From Amylostereum areolatum (taxonomy: Eukaryota > Basidiomycota > Agaricomycetes > Russulales > Stereaceae): a stretch of 64,000 nucleotides of DNA. Made by a program: the position numbers and the translations under genes. Under the pieces are notes generated by a model that worked only from the letters and a program-made list of their open reading frames with translations, made no database searches and had not been told where the DNA came from. Positions 34,830-47,262 of the stretch are shown here, piece after piece; the first letter of the stretch is position 1; every line of letters begins with the position of its first letter. The stretch is taken from assembly GCA_012932865.1 (NCBI GenBank), contig SAXG01000003.1:806001-870000 (forward strand), written 5' to 3'.

Positions 34830-37445
34830 ATGACTTGGATTCCAAAGAGAACGCTGGCCGAAAGTACGTACTGTCATGTCGTCGTAGGATCCGTCTCTGA
34901 CTACCCACTGAAGCCGATGCCCTTCTATGTGCCCCTGGTACGCTCTACGAGACGGAGACACGGTTGGTTGATGGAAGAGTTCAACGCGTATACAAGAACG
35001 TCTGGCCGTCTCTGCGTGCATTCTGGCTATGGGCTGCCGACCAGCACCGCGAGCGGCCCTACCTTGTATTCGAGAACACCCGACTCACATTTGCCGAGGC
35101 CCTCGACCGCTCGCTCAAGATTGCAGCGGTCTTTCGGGAAGAGTACAACGTTGAGAAAGGCGATCGTATCGCCATATGCTCTCGTAATTATCCGGACTAC
35201 CTTTTAACATTCTGGGCATGCCAGCTCATAGGAGCGGTCAGTGTTCTCGTCAACGCGTGCGTATACGAGTCTTGATATCTCAAATGATTTTCAACGGATT
35301 GCTGACGCTCGGCTACCAGATGGTTGCCTCTGGAACCTCTGTCTCATTGCATAGCCGCGGCCAAGTGTAAAATCGTCATTGTGGACGGTCAACGCGCAGA
35401 CATGCTAGAAGGTCATACTCAGTCTATCCTAGCGAAGGTTGGCAATGCACATTTTTTGGTCTGGGAACCGCAGGAGGGAAGAGGAAAGTGGAATGGCATT
35501 GGTATATGGGAGGGCGTGCTTGCAAACTATCGTGAAGACCCGAAGCAAGTTTTGGTGCACAAGTTCAACATTGGTCTGGAAGACGACGCCACTATCATGT
35601 TCACTTCGGGCACGTACGTGTTTCATTCTGACCGCGACACTTTGCTGGCTTCTCACGCGAGTTGCAGCACCGGAATGCCGAAAGGCGTGGTCAGCACGCA
35701 CAGAATGATCCTCACCAACGTGGTAAATGTACGTGAGCAGACAGTTAAACGGTTTGCGTCTTATGTATGTTAAGGTCACGGTGGCTTCCCAACGTTCAAT
35801 TTATCGGCGTGGCGAGACTCCCCCCGTCCCTTCTTCAAACGAGCCGCAGAAGGGAGTCCTCATACCTGTCCCGTTCTTTCACGTTACCGGGCTTCAGGGT
35901 CTGGCAGTCTGTCGCCACATCTATTTTCGCTGCCCTCTTTGTCTGACCGTACAATAGATGCTCGGGACCATCGGGGGTTTTAAAATCGCGCTCATCAGGA
36001 AGTGGGTCCCGGAAGAAGGTGGGTCGACCACAGTGCCTTTTTCGCATTGCTCACTGGCAGGTTGTAGCTGCACGGTCAGCCATATTTCCTTGAAACTGAC
36101 GTCCGGCCTGATACTGGTCTGATGAAATCCTAGACTGATCAGGGACGAGAACATATCGATTGCAGGAGGGTGAGTCTAACACTTGGACAAGGTCTCTCCG
36201 TCAACGCATTGGTCTGACTAGAACCCAGCGTCCCTTCGATGGTTTCCGATCTTGTATCGAGTTCGGCGTCAGGTCATAAAATGGATGCACTCCTTTTTGG
36301 CGGCGCAGCTCCTCCAGATTGGTTGGCAAGAGATGCGAAAGTGGCATTCCCAACGGCGACTATGTTCGGCTTCGTAGTTGTATCTCGATTTCTCTGCATC
36401 TCTGATATTCTCCAACATAGGAGTCAAGGCTACGGGCTTACCGAAACCAATAGCGTGGCCGTAGGGATTGCTGGCGAAGACTACAGCACGCGGACAACTT
36501 GCGCGTCAGTCCACGAACGCCTGTGCATATTCTAGACACTGAGTATGGATTTTCAGCGGACTTCCTTCTCCAGTGAACGACTTGTTAATCGTGAAGGACG
36601 GAAAAGGCATGCCATTAGGTGAACTCGGCGAGGTCTGGATGTAAATGGTACTTTGGCTACAACCAATGTCCTCTCGCTCACATACCTATAGTCGTGGACC
36701 TAATGTTATGAAAGGATATTGGGGAGATGAAGGTATGTTCTTGTTCCAAACCTTCTGATCCTGTCTTCTAACCACGGTAATAGCGGGTACCGACAAAGCG
36801 TTGACACGCGACGGCTGGCTCAAGACTGGAGATGTGGGCTTCCTCGACCATGAAGGGTTCCTGTATATCCGCGATCGCAGTGAGTTTTTTGGGGGTAAGT
36901 TTGGTGGCGCTAAATAATGAAATTACAGTCAAGGATCTTATCATTCGAGGCGGTGAAAATATTGTGAGCGTGCTCTCTGCTTTTCTGCCCATGGGCTCAT
37001 GTTAAACTTTCATAGGCCTCAATAACCGTTGAGAACGCGGTTTCGGCGGATAGTAGACTGCTAGAGGTCGCAGCCGTGGGCATTCCGGATCGACGACTCG
37101 GGGAGCTGGTTGCCGTTGTCGCTTCTGTAAAGCCAGCCTTCCACGGCAAGGTGAAAGAAGAGGAAGTCATACGCATCGCTATCGACAGGTGAGTGACCCA
37201 TCTGAGAACATCGCAATCTATCTTACTCTTGAGCAGGTTGCCAAAGTTTGCTGTCCCCGTGATGATTGTGCTGCAATCCGAGCCCTTACGTCAGTACTCT
37301 TGCTCTGTGAACCGCTGTCCTCCCCTAATGGAAGTACTCTGTAGCTCGCAATGCTCCTGGGAAGATTCTCAAGAATGAATTGCGCGTTGTGGCGCAGAAA
37401 GAATGGGAGCGCAGGAACGAGCAGCATGTCAAAAGCAAGCTGTGA
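34830..37445 (+). CDS. AMP-forming acyl-CoA synthetase-like enzyme, peroxisomal
   Basis: Many-exon gene starting MTWIPKRTLAETDALLCAPG. Adenylation motifs appear in order: MFTSGTTGMPKGVVSTHR (ATP-binding P-loop like), FHVTGLQGLA, ALLFGGAAPP, GYGLTETNSVAVGIAG, DGWLKTGDVGFLDHEGFLYI, then KDLIIRGGENI and the catalytic lysine region NAPGKILKNELR. The protein ends KSKL, a C-terminal SKL tripeptide that is a type 1 peroxisomal targeting signal. It should therefore activate a carboxylic acid to its CoA thioester in peroxisomes, possibly for beta-oxidation; coumarate or medium-chain acids are possible substrates. The introns I checked were GT-AG, and I found no frame break. Confidence 0.88.
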
Positions 37446-37583
37446 GGTCGGGTGTTTATTAAACATTTTTAGACCCATGATATCGTTCACTACGGGATAG
37501 AAACTTGTACGGTAGCACACGTTGAGCGAGATATAAGTACTTTTGTGCTCGCAACTCGGTCCTACCGTGCTAGACCGTGCTTA

Positions 37584-37971
37584 CAGTGCCTTGCATATAT
37601 TTCTGGAGGTCGCGTCCTCGAGATTCTTTGTTTGTTACGACCAAACAAATCCTTAACAGGCAACTCCGGGACGGTCCGAGTTGAAGAGTGATGGGTGTTA
37701 CATGCATGCTCACGTCCTGCAGGGATCCATGCTCACAAGGTAACACAAACCTTGGATTTGTGAGTGGTTTCAAATGATGATAAGAGGGTGTCGGAGGGAA
37801 GAGGGAGGAGGAACAATGTCAAGGAAGGATTTAGGCAGTGAGCCTCTCGCCAGGCATCACGTAATAGTCACGGAGAGTCACCCGTTACGACTGCAGCCTC
37901 ATATGGAAGTGTTTGGTCGAACAAACAAAGAATCTTCCGACGCGACCTCCAGAAATATATGCAAGGCACTG
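37584..37971. mobile_element. MITE-like element with long inverted repeats and Tc1-type ends
   Basis: The 388 bp element begins CAGTGCCTTGCATATATTTC and ends with its reverse complement. The inverted arms (about 37584-37650 and 37905-37971) match over roughly 67 bp with a few differences. A TA lies directly outside each end (37582-37583 and 37972-37973), as expected for a TA target duplication. The terminal word CAGTGCCTTGCA resembles the ends of Tc1/mariner elements. There is no ORF of transposase size, so it is non-autonomous. Its right-hand TA is also the left flank of the next element. Confidence 0.8.
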
Positions 37972-37973
37972 TA

Positions 37974-40235
37974 CACCACCAGCAGTTGCCTCAGCATGAC
38001 TCTATGCGGGGCCATTCGGATGAGTCTGATGGCGTGACCAAGGGTTCACGCTAGCATCGTGTCAGCTTCAATCCAACCCCCTCAATCTCGGCGCCATTCC
38101 GATTATCCGTTGCGAGAAAGTCGGCTTCGCGCCCAAGTCAGCGTGAGTACAGGTTGTCCTCTCAGTTTCAATCCCCACAGAGTCCTCGATGGACGGCGAC
38201 GAGCGCGGGTTATGTAAGCAGTATTCATTTTCGTCGTCGCGCCAAGTCATCCTCGACTCCTTGTTTCCTCTCACCACGTCCTTCTCTTCTCCCCGTCCTT
38301 CACCTGGCCATAACCCCTCATCTGTAATGGGCGACTCCGACGTACCGAGATTTGGACGGCGCGTCAGGGTTTCCGTGGATGTACGAAGGGTTGGGTATGG
38401 ACTCTCCCTTCGACACTCTCATGTGGGCATCATCCAGAGTCTGGACCATGGTGCGTGTTCTATTCACTTACCGCCCACCTGCCCTCGCGACAGCATTCAG
38501 GATTTGCACATGCTCCGGCGCCCCTCTTGTTGTCGCTGGCAGTCGTCCTCACCTTCGCTCGCGGCCTTGAACTTTACTCCTGGTCTTGAACTTTGCTCGT
38601 GGTCTTGAACTTTACTCTCGGTCTCTCGATTTTTGCTTGCGGTCTTGGTCCTCGCTCGCGATCTTGGTCCCGCTCGCGCTCCTCTCTGGTCCTGGCTCTC
38701 TGTCCCCTGGCTCACTGGGTTCCCTGGTCTTATCTCGGTCTCCGTCTGGTCCACCTGCTTTGTTGGCATCCCAGGTAACCCTCTCTCACCTGTCATCCCT
38801 CTCCATATATCCCGTAGCAGCCCCCATATACTCTGTACACCACCAGGCGATCCCTCAGCTTCATTCCGATATCACGCCCCTGAGTTTGAAGTTGGTGTGC
38901 CGATGGATGGAATCCAAAAATGTCAAGCGGATATCACGCTCAACGAATTCCCTTGGGCCCGAAGCTGAGGTTCTTTGGATTCAATCCAATAATCTTACTA
39001 AGCTCATCAAGAATCGCTCGGCGGGTTGCTGGCTTAAATCGTGCTTATTGCGATCTTATCCTGATGTAGAAGGAAGAAAATCATGATATTTTCATTTGAT
39101 AACTACAGAGTATATGGGGGCTGCTACGGGATATATGGAGAGGGATGACAGGTGAGAGAGGGTTACCTGGGATGCCAACAAAGCAGGTGGACCAGACGGA
39201 GACCGAGATAAGACCAGGGAACCCAGTGAGCCAGGGGACAGAGAGCCAGGACCAGAGAGGAGCGCGAGCGGGACCAAGATCGCGAGCGAGGACCAAGACC
39301 GCAAGCAAAAATCGAGAGACCGAGAGTAAAGTTCAAGACCACGAGCAAAGTTCAAGACCAGGAGTAAAGTTCAAGGCCGCGAGCGAAGGTGAGGACGACT
39401 GCCAGCGACAACAAGAGGGGCGCCGGAGCATGTGCAAATCCTGAATGCTGTCGCGAGGGCAGGTGGGCGGTAAGTGAATAGAACACGCACCATGGTCCAG
39501 ACTCTGGATGATGCCCACATGAGAGTGTCGAAGGGAGAGTCCATACCCAACCCTTCGTACATCCACGGAAACCCTGACGCGCCGTCCAAATCTCGGTACG
39601 TCGGAGTCGCCCATTACAGATGAGGGGTTATGGCCAGGTGAAGGACGGGGAGAAGAGAAGGACGTGGTGAGAGGAAACAAGGAGTCGAGGATGACTTGGC
39701 GCGACGACGAAAATGAATACTGCTTACATAACCCGCGCTCGTCGCCGTCCATCGAGGACTCTGTGGGGATTGAAACTGAGAGGACAACCTGTACTCACGC
39801 TGACTTGGGCGCGAAGCCGACTTTCTCGCAACGGATAATCGGAATGGCGCCGAGATTGAGGGGGTTGGATTGAAGCTGACACGATGCTAGCGTGAACCCT
39901 TGGTCACGCCATCAGACTCATCCGAATGGCCCCGCATAGAGTCATGCTGAGGCAACTGCTGGTGGTGTAGTTATCAAATGAAAATATCATGATTTTCTTC
40001 CTTCTACATCAGGATAAGATCGCAATAAGCACGATTTAAGCCAGCAACCCGCCGAGCGATTCTTGATGAGCTTAGTAAGATTATTGGATTGAATCCAAAG
40101 AACCTCAGCTTCGGGCCCAAGGGAATTCGTTGAGCGTGATATCCGCTTGACATTTTTGGATTCCATCCATCGGCACACCAACTTCAAACTCAGGGGCGTG
40201 ATATCGGAATGAAGCTGAGGGATCGCCTGGTGGTG
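37974..40235 (-). mobile_element. TIR transposon copy 1 (minus orientation), split by a second copy
   Basis: Outer copy of a 1130 bp element, lying in 37974-38835 and 39970-40235, with TA at both flanks (37972-37973, 40236-40237). The ends are CACCACCAG followed by six variable bases and CCTCAGC, in inverted orientation. The total is 2262 bp; taking away the inner 1130 bp copy and one duplicated TA leaves exactly 1130 bp. No transposase can be seen; the longest ORF is about 139 codons and matches nothing I know. The interior has a run of three related units around GGTCTTGAACTTTACTC. It is non-autonomous and probably mobilised in trans. Confidence 0.9.
38838..39967 (+). mobile_element. TIR transposon copy 2 (plus orientation), nested inside copy 1
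   Basis: Complete 1130 bp copy inserted in reverse orientation into copy 1. The junctions read CATATACTCTG-TA-CACCACC on the left and GGTGGTG-TA-GTTATC on the right. The uninterrupted sequence at the same place in the copies at 38838-39967 and 47711-48840 contains a single TA, so the insertion duplicated TA. The orientation gives a long near-perfect palindromic block. The sequence appears identical to the copy at 47711-48840. Confidence 0.95.
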
Positions 40236-40488
40236 TAACGGCGCACGGCAACACAACTGCGCCGAAACACGCCCAATAAGGAAGGTGAATTAAATAAAGT
40301 GACGTTTTGTTATTTGAGGCGCTTCAATTGAGCCTGAGTCGGACGTCTTCAAGCTTCAACCACCTGCGCTCCCTTCCCCCTTCGCTCCTCTACATAGCTC
40401 AGCGCCCAAGCAGGTCCCCTCAATCATTTCATCTTTCTATCTGCGCCGGCTCTCTCACATATAACGACCTTTCACGACTTGAAACGAC

Positions 40489-43400
40489 ATGGAGAGGTCA
40501 AACTCGACAGCTTCCACCGCGTCCACTTCGTCCCCAAGACCAACATCTGGGACCTTTGCGTACCAAACACGTCTTCTTGAGCGTGCATCCTCGCGCAGTG
40601 GCGCAGCTACCCTCTCTCGATCCGGTACCCCTTCGCGATCAGGATCTGTAAGCTCGGCGAATCCAGTCTCGGCGAGTGCAACGTCTCCTTCTCCAACGCT
40701 AACCGGCACAAGACGCTGGACACCGACACATCGTGTAGGAGGCAGTTTAGACACTGTCCGTGGGAAATGGGAAGAGCGCGTCCGTGTAGAAGCCGAGTTG
40801 GAAGACAAGGTTTTGCCCGTCTCCCCGAAGGAGGATACGGAGTCCTCGATGCTTCAAACACCCCCATACCGTAGCACCTCATGGACGAGATCAACTGATC
40901 ACGTACCATTGAGCCCCACTACTCCCGATCCCGAGCGTACACCGACATATCTCAAGCGTCGCACTCTACCTGCACCGATCATCGCGTCTCCACTCTCCCC
41001 CAACTCAACTGGTGTTTCCGTCGAGAACCCCGACCCCCCCTCATCCAGCTTTTCCCCATACACTAATCGCATTCACCTTCCTTCTTCCGCACCATTGCAT
41101 TCCCCGTCTATATCACACGTGCAACGATTGGGCGCCTATGCCGTCTCTGCTCGCGGCGGTCTTGAACCTACCACCACGACACCCCGACCTCATCGTTCCT
41201 CCACGCTGGAAAGCGTGTTCAACCACACAACTGGGTCATCCACATCTTCCGACCTATCGATCACATCTCCGAGAGACGATGCCTTCTCGTCCATCGCAGC
41301 ACCAGCCCGAACTGACCTCTTCGGCGCAACACGACCTCGTCCCTCGTCACTTTACGGTGGCAAGTATCCAAAGCCATCGGAGATCAGAGCCCAGACCTCG
41401 AACGCCATACCCACCCTGTCACGTACACGATCGGTATCGCCGGACAAGCTGCCGAAAGTGCATATCTCGAAACCTCTAGGGTCATTCAGTTCTGACAATC
41501 CTTCGCATCCTTCCGCAACCTCCTCATCTTCCTCTGTGATGTCACCGCAACCTTATTACCGCGCCCAAAGTGCAACAAAGAAGACGTACGGTGACAATCT
41601 CATCGTGGGTAGGAAGCTTGGGCGTCACCTACCACGTATCGCCAGTGGCGACGCAGACGATGATTGGATTGCCGAAGAGAAACCCAAACCCAAACCCAAA
41701 CCGGACCCTCCGCAGGATGGCCTGAGCTCTCGAGAACGAAGACTCCGAACTCGAGAAGGGGTGGGCCCCACCACGACGAATCGTCGGCCAGCTCTGGCTG
41801 CTCCTGCCACTCCCAACGCCGATGACGTCACAGGCATCCCCGGTCGCCTGCGTCTGTCCCGCAAGATACCTGCTGCCGCCGCCGCCGCGACACCTTTGCC
41901 CTCTTCGAGGTTGACGCGCGGCCTGTGGGCAGATACGCAGCGACACCTTATACAAGCCTATGAATATTTATGTCATGTAGGAGAGGCCCAACAATGGATC
42001 GAGGGATGTCTGGGGGAAGAGCTTGGATTCGGGGTCGTGGAAATGGAAGATGGTTTGAGGAACGGGGTGGTCCTAGCAAAGCTTGTGAGAGTTTTTCAAG
42101 GGGAGGGTGTAGTACGGCGGATCTACGAGGTACGTCCTTGTGAAGATTTCGTGGGGTGTTGACCTAATATCAGTACCCCAGGCCCCGAAACTTGATTTCC
42201 GCCATTCCGACAACATCAACTACTTCGTGAACTTCGTTCGACACGTTGGTCTCCCAGAGGTGCGCGCGGCTGCTGTCCTTCAATCAGGGATCCTTTCTTA
42301 TTCAGCACCAGAGCTTCATTTTTGAGCTCACTGACCTTTATGAGAAGAAGAACCTGCCCAAGGCAATTTACTGCATCCATGCACTGAGGTATGAACCATC
42401 GATTATGCGAATCAGACCACAGCTGAGGAGTTGAATAGCCATCTTTTAGCCCGCCGTGGTATGGCCGAGCGTATTGGAAACCTCCTGGGTCGTTTGCAGT
42501 TCTCAGATGATCAGCTGCAGAAAACTCAGAAAGGCCTCAAGGATGCCGGTGTCCCAATGCCCAACTTTGGAAACGTCGGCCGAGAGTTGGCCATGGAAAT
42601 CAATGAAGAGCCTGAGATCGAGGTCGAGACTGAGGACGAAAGTAAGGGAGCTGGTCATTTTCCCTGCAATAAACGCTTATTGTTATCCAAGGACGAGATC
42701 GGCTACTCCTGGAGAACGAAGAGTCAATTGTCGCGACCCAGTCTGTAGCCCGCGCCTACCTGATTCGCAAAACACAAGCAACTCGGCGCGCCCGACTACA
42801 GCTTTCTCAGCGTTACATACAGCGCTTCCAAGCTACCGCCAGGGGAGCTCTGGCTCGCAGGATGGTCGAGGAGCGCCGAGAGGAACCGAACAACTTTACT
42901 CCCTTGGGCAATTAATCTCCAAACCGTCGCTCGGGGTGTAATCATCCGAAGACGATGGCTTGCATGGGTTCGGAAGATCCACGCACGTTCCAGTATGGCC
43001 GTGAAAGTACAAGCTCATGCCCGCGGCTACCTTGTACGACGTCGCTTCCTGAAACTTAAAGCTGCGGTAGTCCACGCCACCGTCCTCTGTTGTAAAGCTC
43101 CAAACTGTTGCTCGCGCGCGTATCGTGCAGAGAGAAAGGCGGCAACTTCTTCGTGTTTGCACGACTCGTGTGATTACACAGTCCATCGTCGGATTGCAGG
43201 CCGCTGCCCGGGGCGCACTGCAACGACGTCATATCGCCGGACAGCTACACGCGATCGATTCGATGGAACCGGCTTTTATTTGCCTTCAAGCCCAGGTCAG
43301 AGGTATACTGGTACGGCGACGCTTTAGGACTCAGCTGGCAAAGCTGGAGGACGTCACACACACTGTGGTTCGCATACAGGCAGCCGTACGGACTTACCTT

Positions 43401-46400
43401 GCTCGCAAACGACTCCTCACACTCATTCGAGGATTGCGGAAAGCCACGCCCATCCTCGTCAAACTACAGGCTCGCGCTAGGGCGAATCTTGCGCGTCAAC
43501 ACCACAATGCCATGAACAAGGCGTTATCTCAGGTCGAAATAGTCACGTCCGTTGGGGGATTCCAGGCGCGGGCGCGGGCGGCGCTGATGCGTAATCGCCA
43601 CCGCGAGCAAGCCAAGCAACTGGAGTTTTCTGCACCAGATGTCAAGGGCTTCCAGGCTACTGCACGTGGCGCGGCTTTCCAGAAGAGAATGGTACGCCTG
43701 GCGTGACCATGTTCGGCGAAGTGGACATATTGCGGTTTACCTTCAAGCCTTGTTGCGCGGCTCAATGCTACGGAAGAATTTCCGGGCAAAAATGCAATAC
43801 TACCGTGAGAACTTGGACAAAGTCATCAAGATCCAGAGCCTCTTCCGATGCCAAAGAGACTCGAGACCAATATCGACAACTCACCCTCGGAACGAACGTG
43901 ACTGTCGGTACTATCAAGAACTTCGTCCACCTACTTGACGATTCAGAGGCTGATTTCCAAGAGGAGGTCGATTTGGAACGCAGGCGCAAGCAAGTTGTTG
44001 AGCGTATCCGGGAAAATCAGGCCCTAGAGAACGATGTCAACGATTTGGATGTCAAGATAGCACTTGTAGTTCATAACGTCAAGACCTTCGAAGAGCTGGT
44101 CAAGGCGCGGCGGCGATACGGAGCTGATACTGCCGCTGCTCATGCTGCGAGAGCCTCAGTACTCGCGGCACACGGGGATCCATTCGCTGGTCCGAATACT
44201 TTGGACCACGCCGCCAAGCGTAAACTCGAGTTGTATCAACAGCTCTTCTACCTCCTTCAATCACGTGGCGAATACCTAGGCAAACTATTCCAGCAAATGT
44301 CTTCAGACAGCGTTCCGGAGAAGAATCGGCGTTTGCTGGAGAGAGTTGTCCTAACATTGTTTGGGTATGGTCAGGATCGTCGAGAAGATTATCTGTTGCT
44401 GAAGCTGTTCCAGGTTTGTAATTTTTCTATATACCGTCTCAGTCACTGACATCACCTCAGTTTGCAATCGTTGAAGAGGTGCATGCTGCCAAGTCGATCT
44501 CTGACATCCTCCATGGCCATCCAGTGTATATCAATATTGCATTGCATTACGTTCGTCCCAAGCAAACGACATACGTCCGGGAAACGTTGCAGCCACTCAT
44601 TCGGGACGTTATCGGAGCCAGTGACCTTGATCTGGAGGTCGACCCTGCATTGGTGAGTTGCGGTCACCTTGCATATCGCCTTTTACTTATTTCGCCCTAG
44701 ATCCATCGTGCTCGTGTGGAGCTGGAGGAGATGCGTGCTGGAGTAACCTCGCCGAAGAAAAATGTCACTTTCTCAGAAGCTTTGAGCGATCCAGTTACTC
44801 GCGCCGAATACATTCGTCGTAAGTTGACACGAAACATCTACACACATTCTGCTGACCTCCGTTAGATTTGCAGGTGCTTCGCTGGTGGACGGAGATCTTT
44901 ATCACCGCCATTACTCAGTCGACCAAGAAGATACCGTTTTCCTTACGGTACATGGCGAGGGAAACGCTGACTGCGCTACGGGTAGGTATATCCCCGCTTT
45001 CAGTGATGCAGATGAGATGAACTTTTTCGCACAGGCGAAATTTCCTGATACTTCAGACGAAGTGTTAGCCACATGTCTGGGCCGCCTCGTCTATTATCGC
45101 TACATTAACCCGGCTATCATGTAAGGCTTCTCACAAAGTCCTGCCGTCATAACTTACCTTGTTTTTGACAGTACCCCCGAGACTCTTCGACATTGTCAGC
45201 AGCACCCTTGACATCAGTACACGCAAGAATCTCGCCCAGATTTCCAAGGTGTTGGCGCAGGTTACTTCAGGCAAAGAATTCGATGACACCAACCCAAGCT
45301 ATATTCCAATCAACGATTATGTTCGCATAGCGATTACCCAGTTCACGTCTTGGTTGCTGGAAGGTGTGTACTACCTTTGAACACAAAAAATATCTCTGAA
45401 TCTTTCGCAGTCGCGAATGTCTCAGACGCGGAAGGTCAATATCATGCACATGACTTCCTCGATGCCACTGTGCAGCCGAAGCCCATCTATATCTCCCCCA
45501 ACGAAGTCTACGCTATGCATGGACTCCTCTCCCAACATCTTGAGCTCTTGGTAAGATTTAGATTCCGCCCCTTTATATCAGACCACGGCTCACGTCCGAC
45601 AGGCTCCTTCGCGCGACGATCCTCTGTACATCATCCTCCACGATCTTGACGGTGTACCTCAAACTCAACTGGGCAGTGACGAGCTGAAAGATGCTAGGGA
45701 CAGAGCGATCACAATGGAGTTGACGAACAGATTTGCCCATGTCAAAGGTCAGTCGTCTCGTTACAGGTCTGTCCGGTGACCATAACCTACCTCTACTTCA
45801 GATCCACGGGCGGAGGAGAAGACCCTCTGGATACAGGCGAAACGAACGGTGTTGGCCATCCTTCGCGTCCAGCCAGGGAAAGATCTCGTCGAGTCCTTGA
45901 TGCAACCAGTCTCCGACGACCATGAAGCTCTTTGGGAAGAGGTTTTGGAAACAGAAATGGAGGCAGATAACAGGCTACACCATCCACGACGCATGCCCTC
46001 CGTCGCTGCCCAAGAATCGACTTATCGTCTAGAGGACATCCGGTCGTACGTACATAACGTGCATCTGTGGTCCGCTACGCTGATGCACTATAGTTTGTCG
46101 TTTCGCGAGGTTAAGGCCCATGCCATCTTCTTCCTGCTCGAACTTGAGAAGGGGGGGAAGATATCTAGGAACGACGGGTATCAAGGCATTCTGAATGCTA
46201 TCGCCAACGACGTTCGTAGCAAGCACCGGACGAGGCTCCAGCGGCAACAGGAGATCGACGGTATGACGGAAGCGTTGGCGCATCTCAACGAGCGTAAGAA
46301 GTACTTCGAGGAACAGATCGACAGCTACAACAGCTATGTTGAGGCAGCTATGGCGACTATGCAGCGTGGCAAGTCGTAAGTCTTACTTTTCCCCTTCCTC

Positions 46401-46810
46401 TATTCTAAGTCCAGCTGACTCGCATCAGGAAAAAACGTCTCATCATGCCATTCACGAAGCAATACTTCCACATGCGCGACCTCCAAAAAAACGGGAAGAC
46501 TCCCCAGTTTGGATCTTTCAAGTACAGTGCACAGGACTTGTACGAGCGTGGCATCTTGCTTTCCATCGACCAGTTCTCCCCGCGCCAGTTTGACAAGATC
46601 GACTTGGTGTTTTCTTCGAATCAACTCGGCGTGTTTACGATCGAAGTATTCAACGGAACCCTCGGGATCACGAATAGGGTGGCGACCGCGGAAGTGCGGT
46701 TGGAAGACCTTCTTCAGGCGCAATTTCAGGATCGCGCCTCGCTTTCGCTATTCAATGGCCTTGCTAAGTTCAATCTCAATCTATTGCTGTATCAGATCAA
46801 CAAGAAGTAG
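40489..46810 (+). CDS. IQGAP family protein (Iqg1/Rng2-like cytokinetic scaffold)
   Basis: The start at 40489 gives a disordered Ser/Thr/Pro-rich N-terminus of some 450 residues. A calponin-homology domain follows (GLWADTQRHLIQAYEYL, FRHSDNINYFVNFVRHVGLP, FIFELTDLYEKKNLPKAIYC). Next come many IQ motifs (QAHARGYLVRRRF, LQARARANLARQ), the segment VGTIKNFVHLLDD, a GAP-related domain (KLFQFAIVEEVHAAKSI, FCRYIN-type YYRYINPAIM) and a C-terminal RasGAP-C domain ending LNLLLYQINKK. IQGAPs bind actin, calmodulin and Rho-type GTPases and build the cytokinetic ring. In the IQ region the frame slips by one base at about 42880, 43090, 43680 and 43850 with no intron to explain it. The rest is intact. Confidence 0.9.
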
Positions 46811-47262
46811 GTCGTTCACTTCTACTACGTGAGGCGGTCGTTGATGATATCTCAATCAGGTTTTATGTATAACCACCCGCACTCAGTTATCTACACTCGA
46901 CAGCTCCTATATCTTGTATCTTATCGTGTCTCCGTCTAATTTACATGACTCATGACCATGGCTAGCAAGCTTACACTTGGCAATATCAATGAATGCTGTG
47001 AAATCAGACTCTTTCCCGGACTGGCTCCTCGAGCACTAGAGGTGGGGGGCCGGGGGGACCAGCAGCGCTCGAAGAAGCGAGTCTGTGGTGTGACATGTGA
47101 CGGCCGGTGTCTCGACTTAGCACCCGTGGGAACGAACTCAACGCGACGCGTTCGGACGCGTTTGTTCAAGTTGTCTCACCGACACTGTATACATACATTT
47201 TCTCCCCAAACTCCTTCGTGTGTAGTTGTCATCTGCGTCCGACGTGACGTGCTTTCCATCGC
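46811..47262. other. Intergenic, no gene seen
   Basis: Between IQGAP and GCP3 on the same strand. It has a G-rich run near 47040. Promoter of GCP3 presumed here. Confidence 0.5.

Noticed and set aside
38189..38608. Protein-coding gene of 139 codons in the transposon, and its mirror copies at 39333 and 48206
   Set aside because: The same ORF in three places comes only from the three element copies. It has no recognisable domain and looks low in complexity.
37974..39967. Simple inverted duplication of one long unit
   Set aside because: The order is A-B-A'-B', not A-B-B'-A'. It is explained exactly by one element inserted inside another with a TA duplication.
42871..43870. IQGAP as a true pseudogene
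   Set aside because: The slips all gain one base, with no internal stops otherwise, and the domains before and after are fully conserved. The same type of slip occurs in unrelated genes, which points to sequence error.
42871..43870. Programmed +1 frameshifting in several genes
   Set aside because: The slip sites share no common codon pair or stop codon, and they differ in context. Sequence error is simpler.
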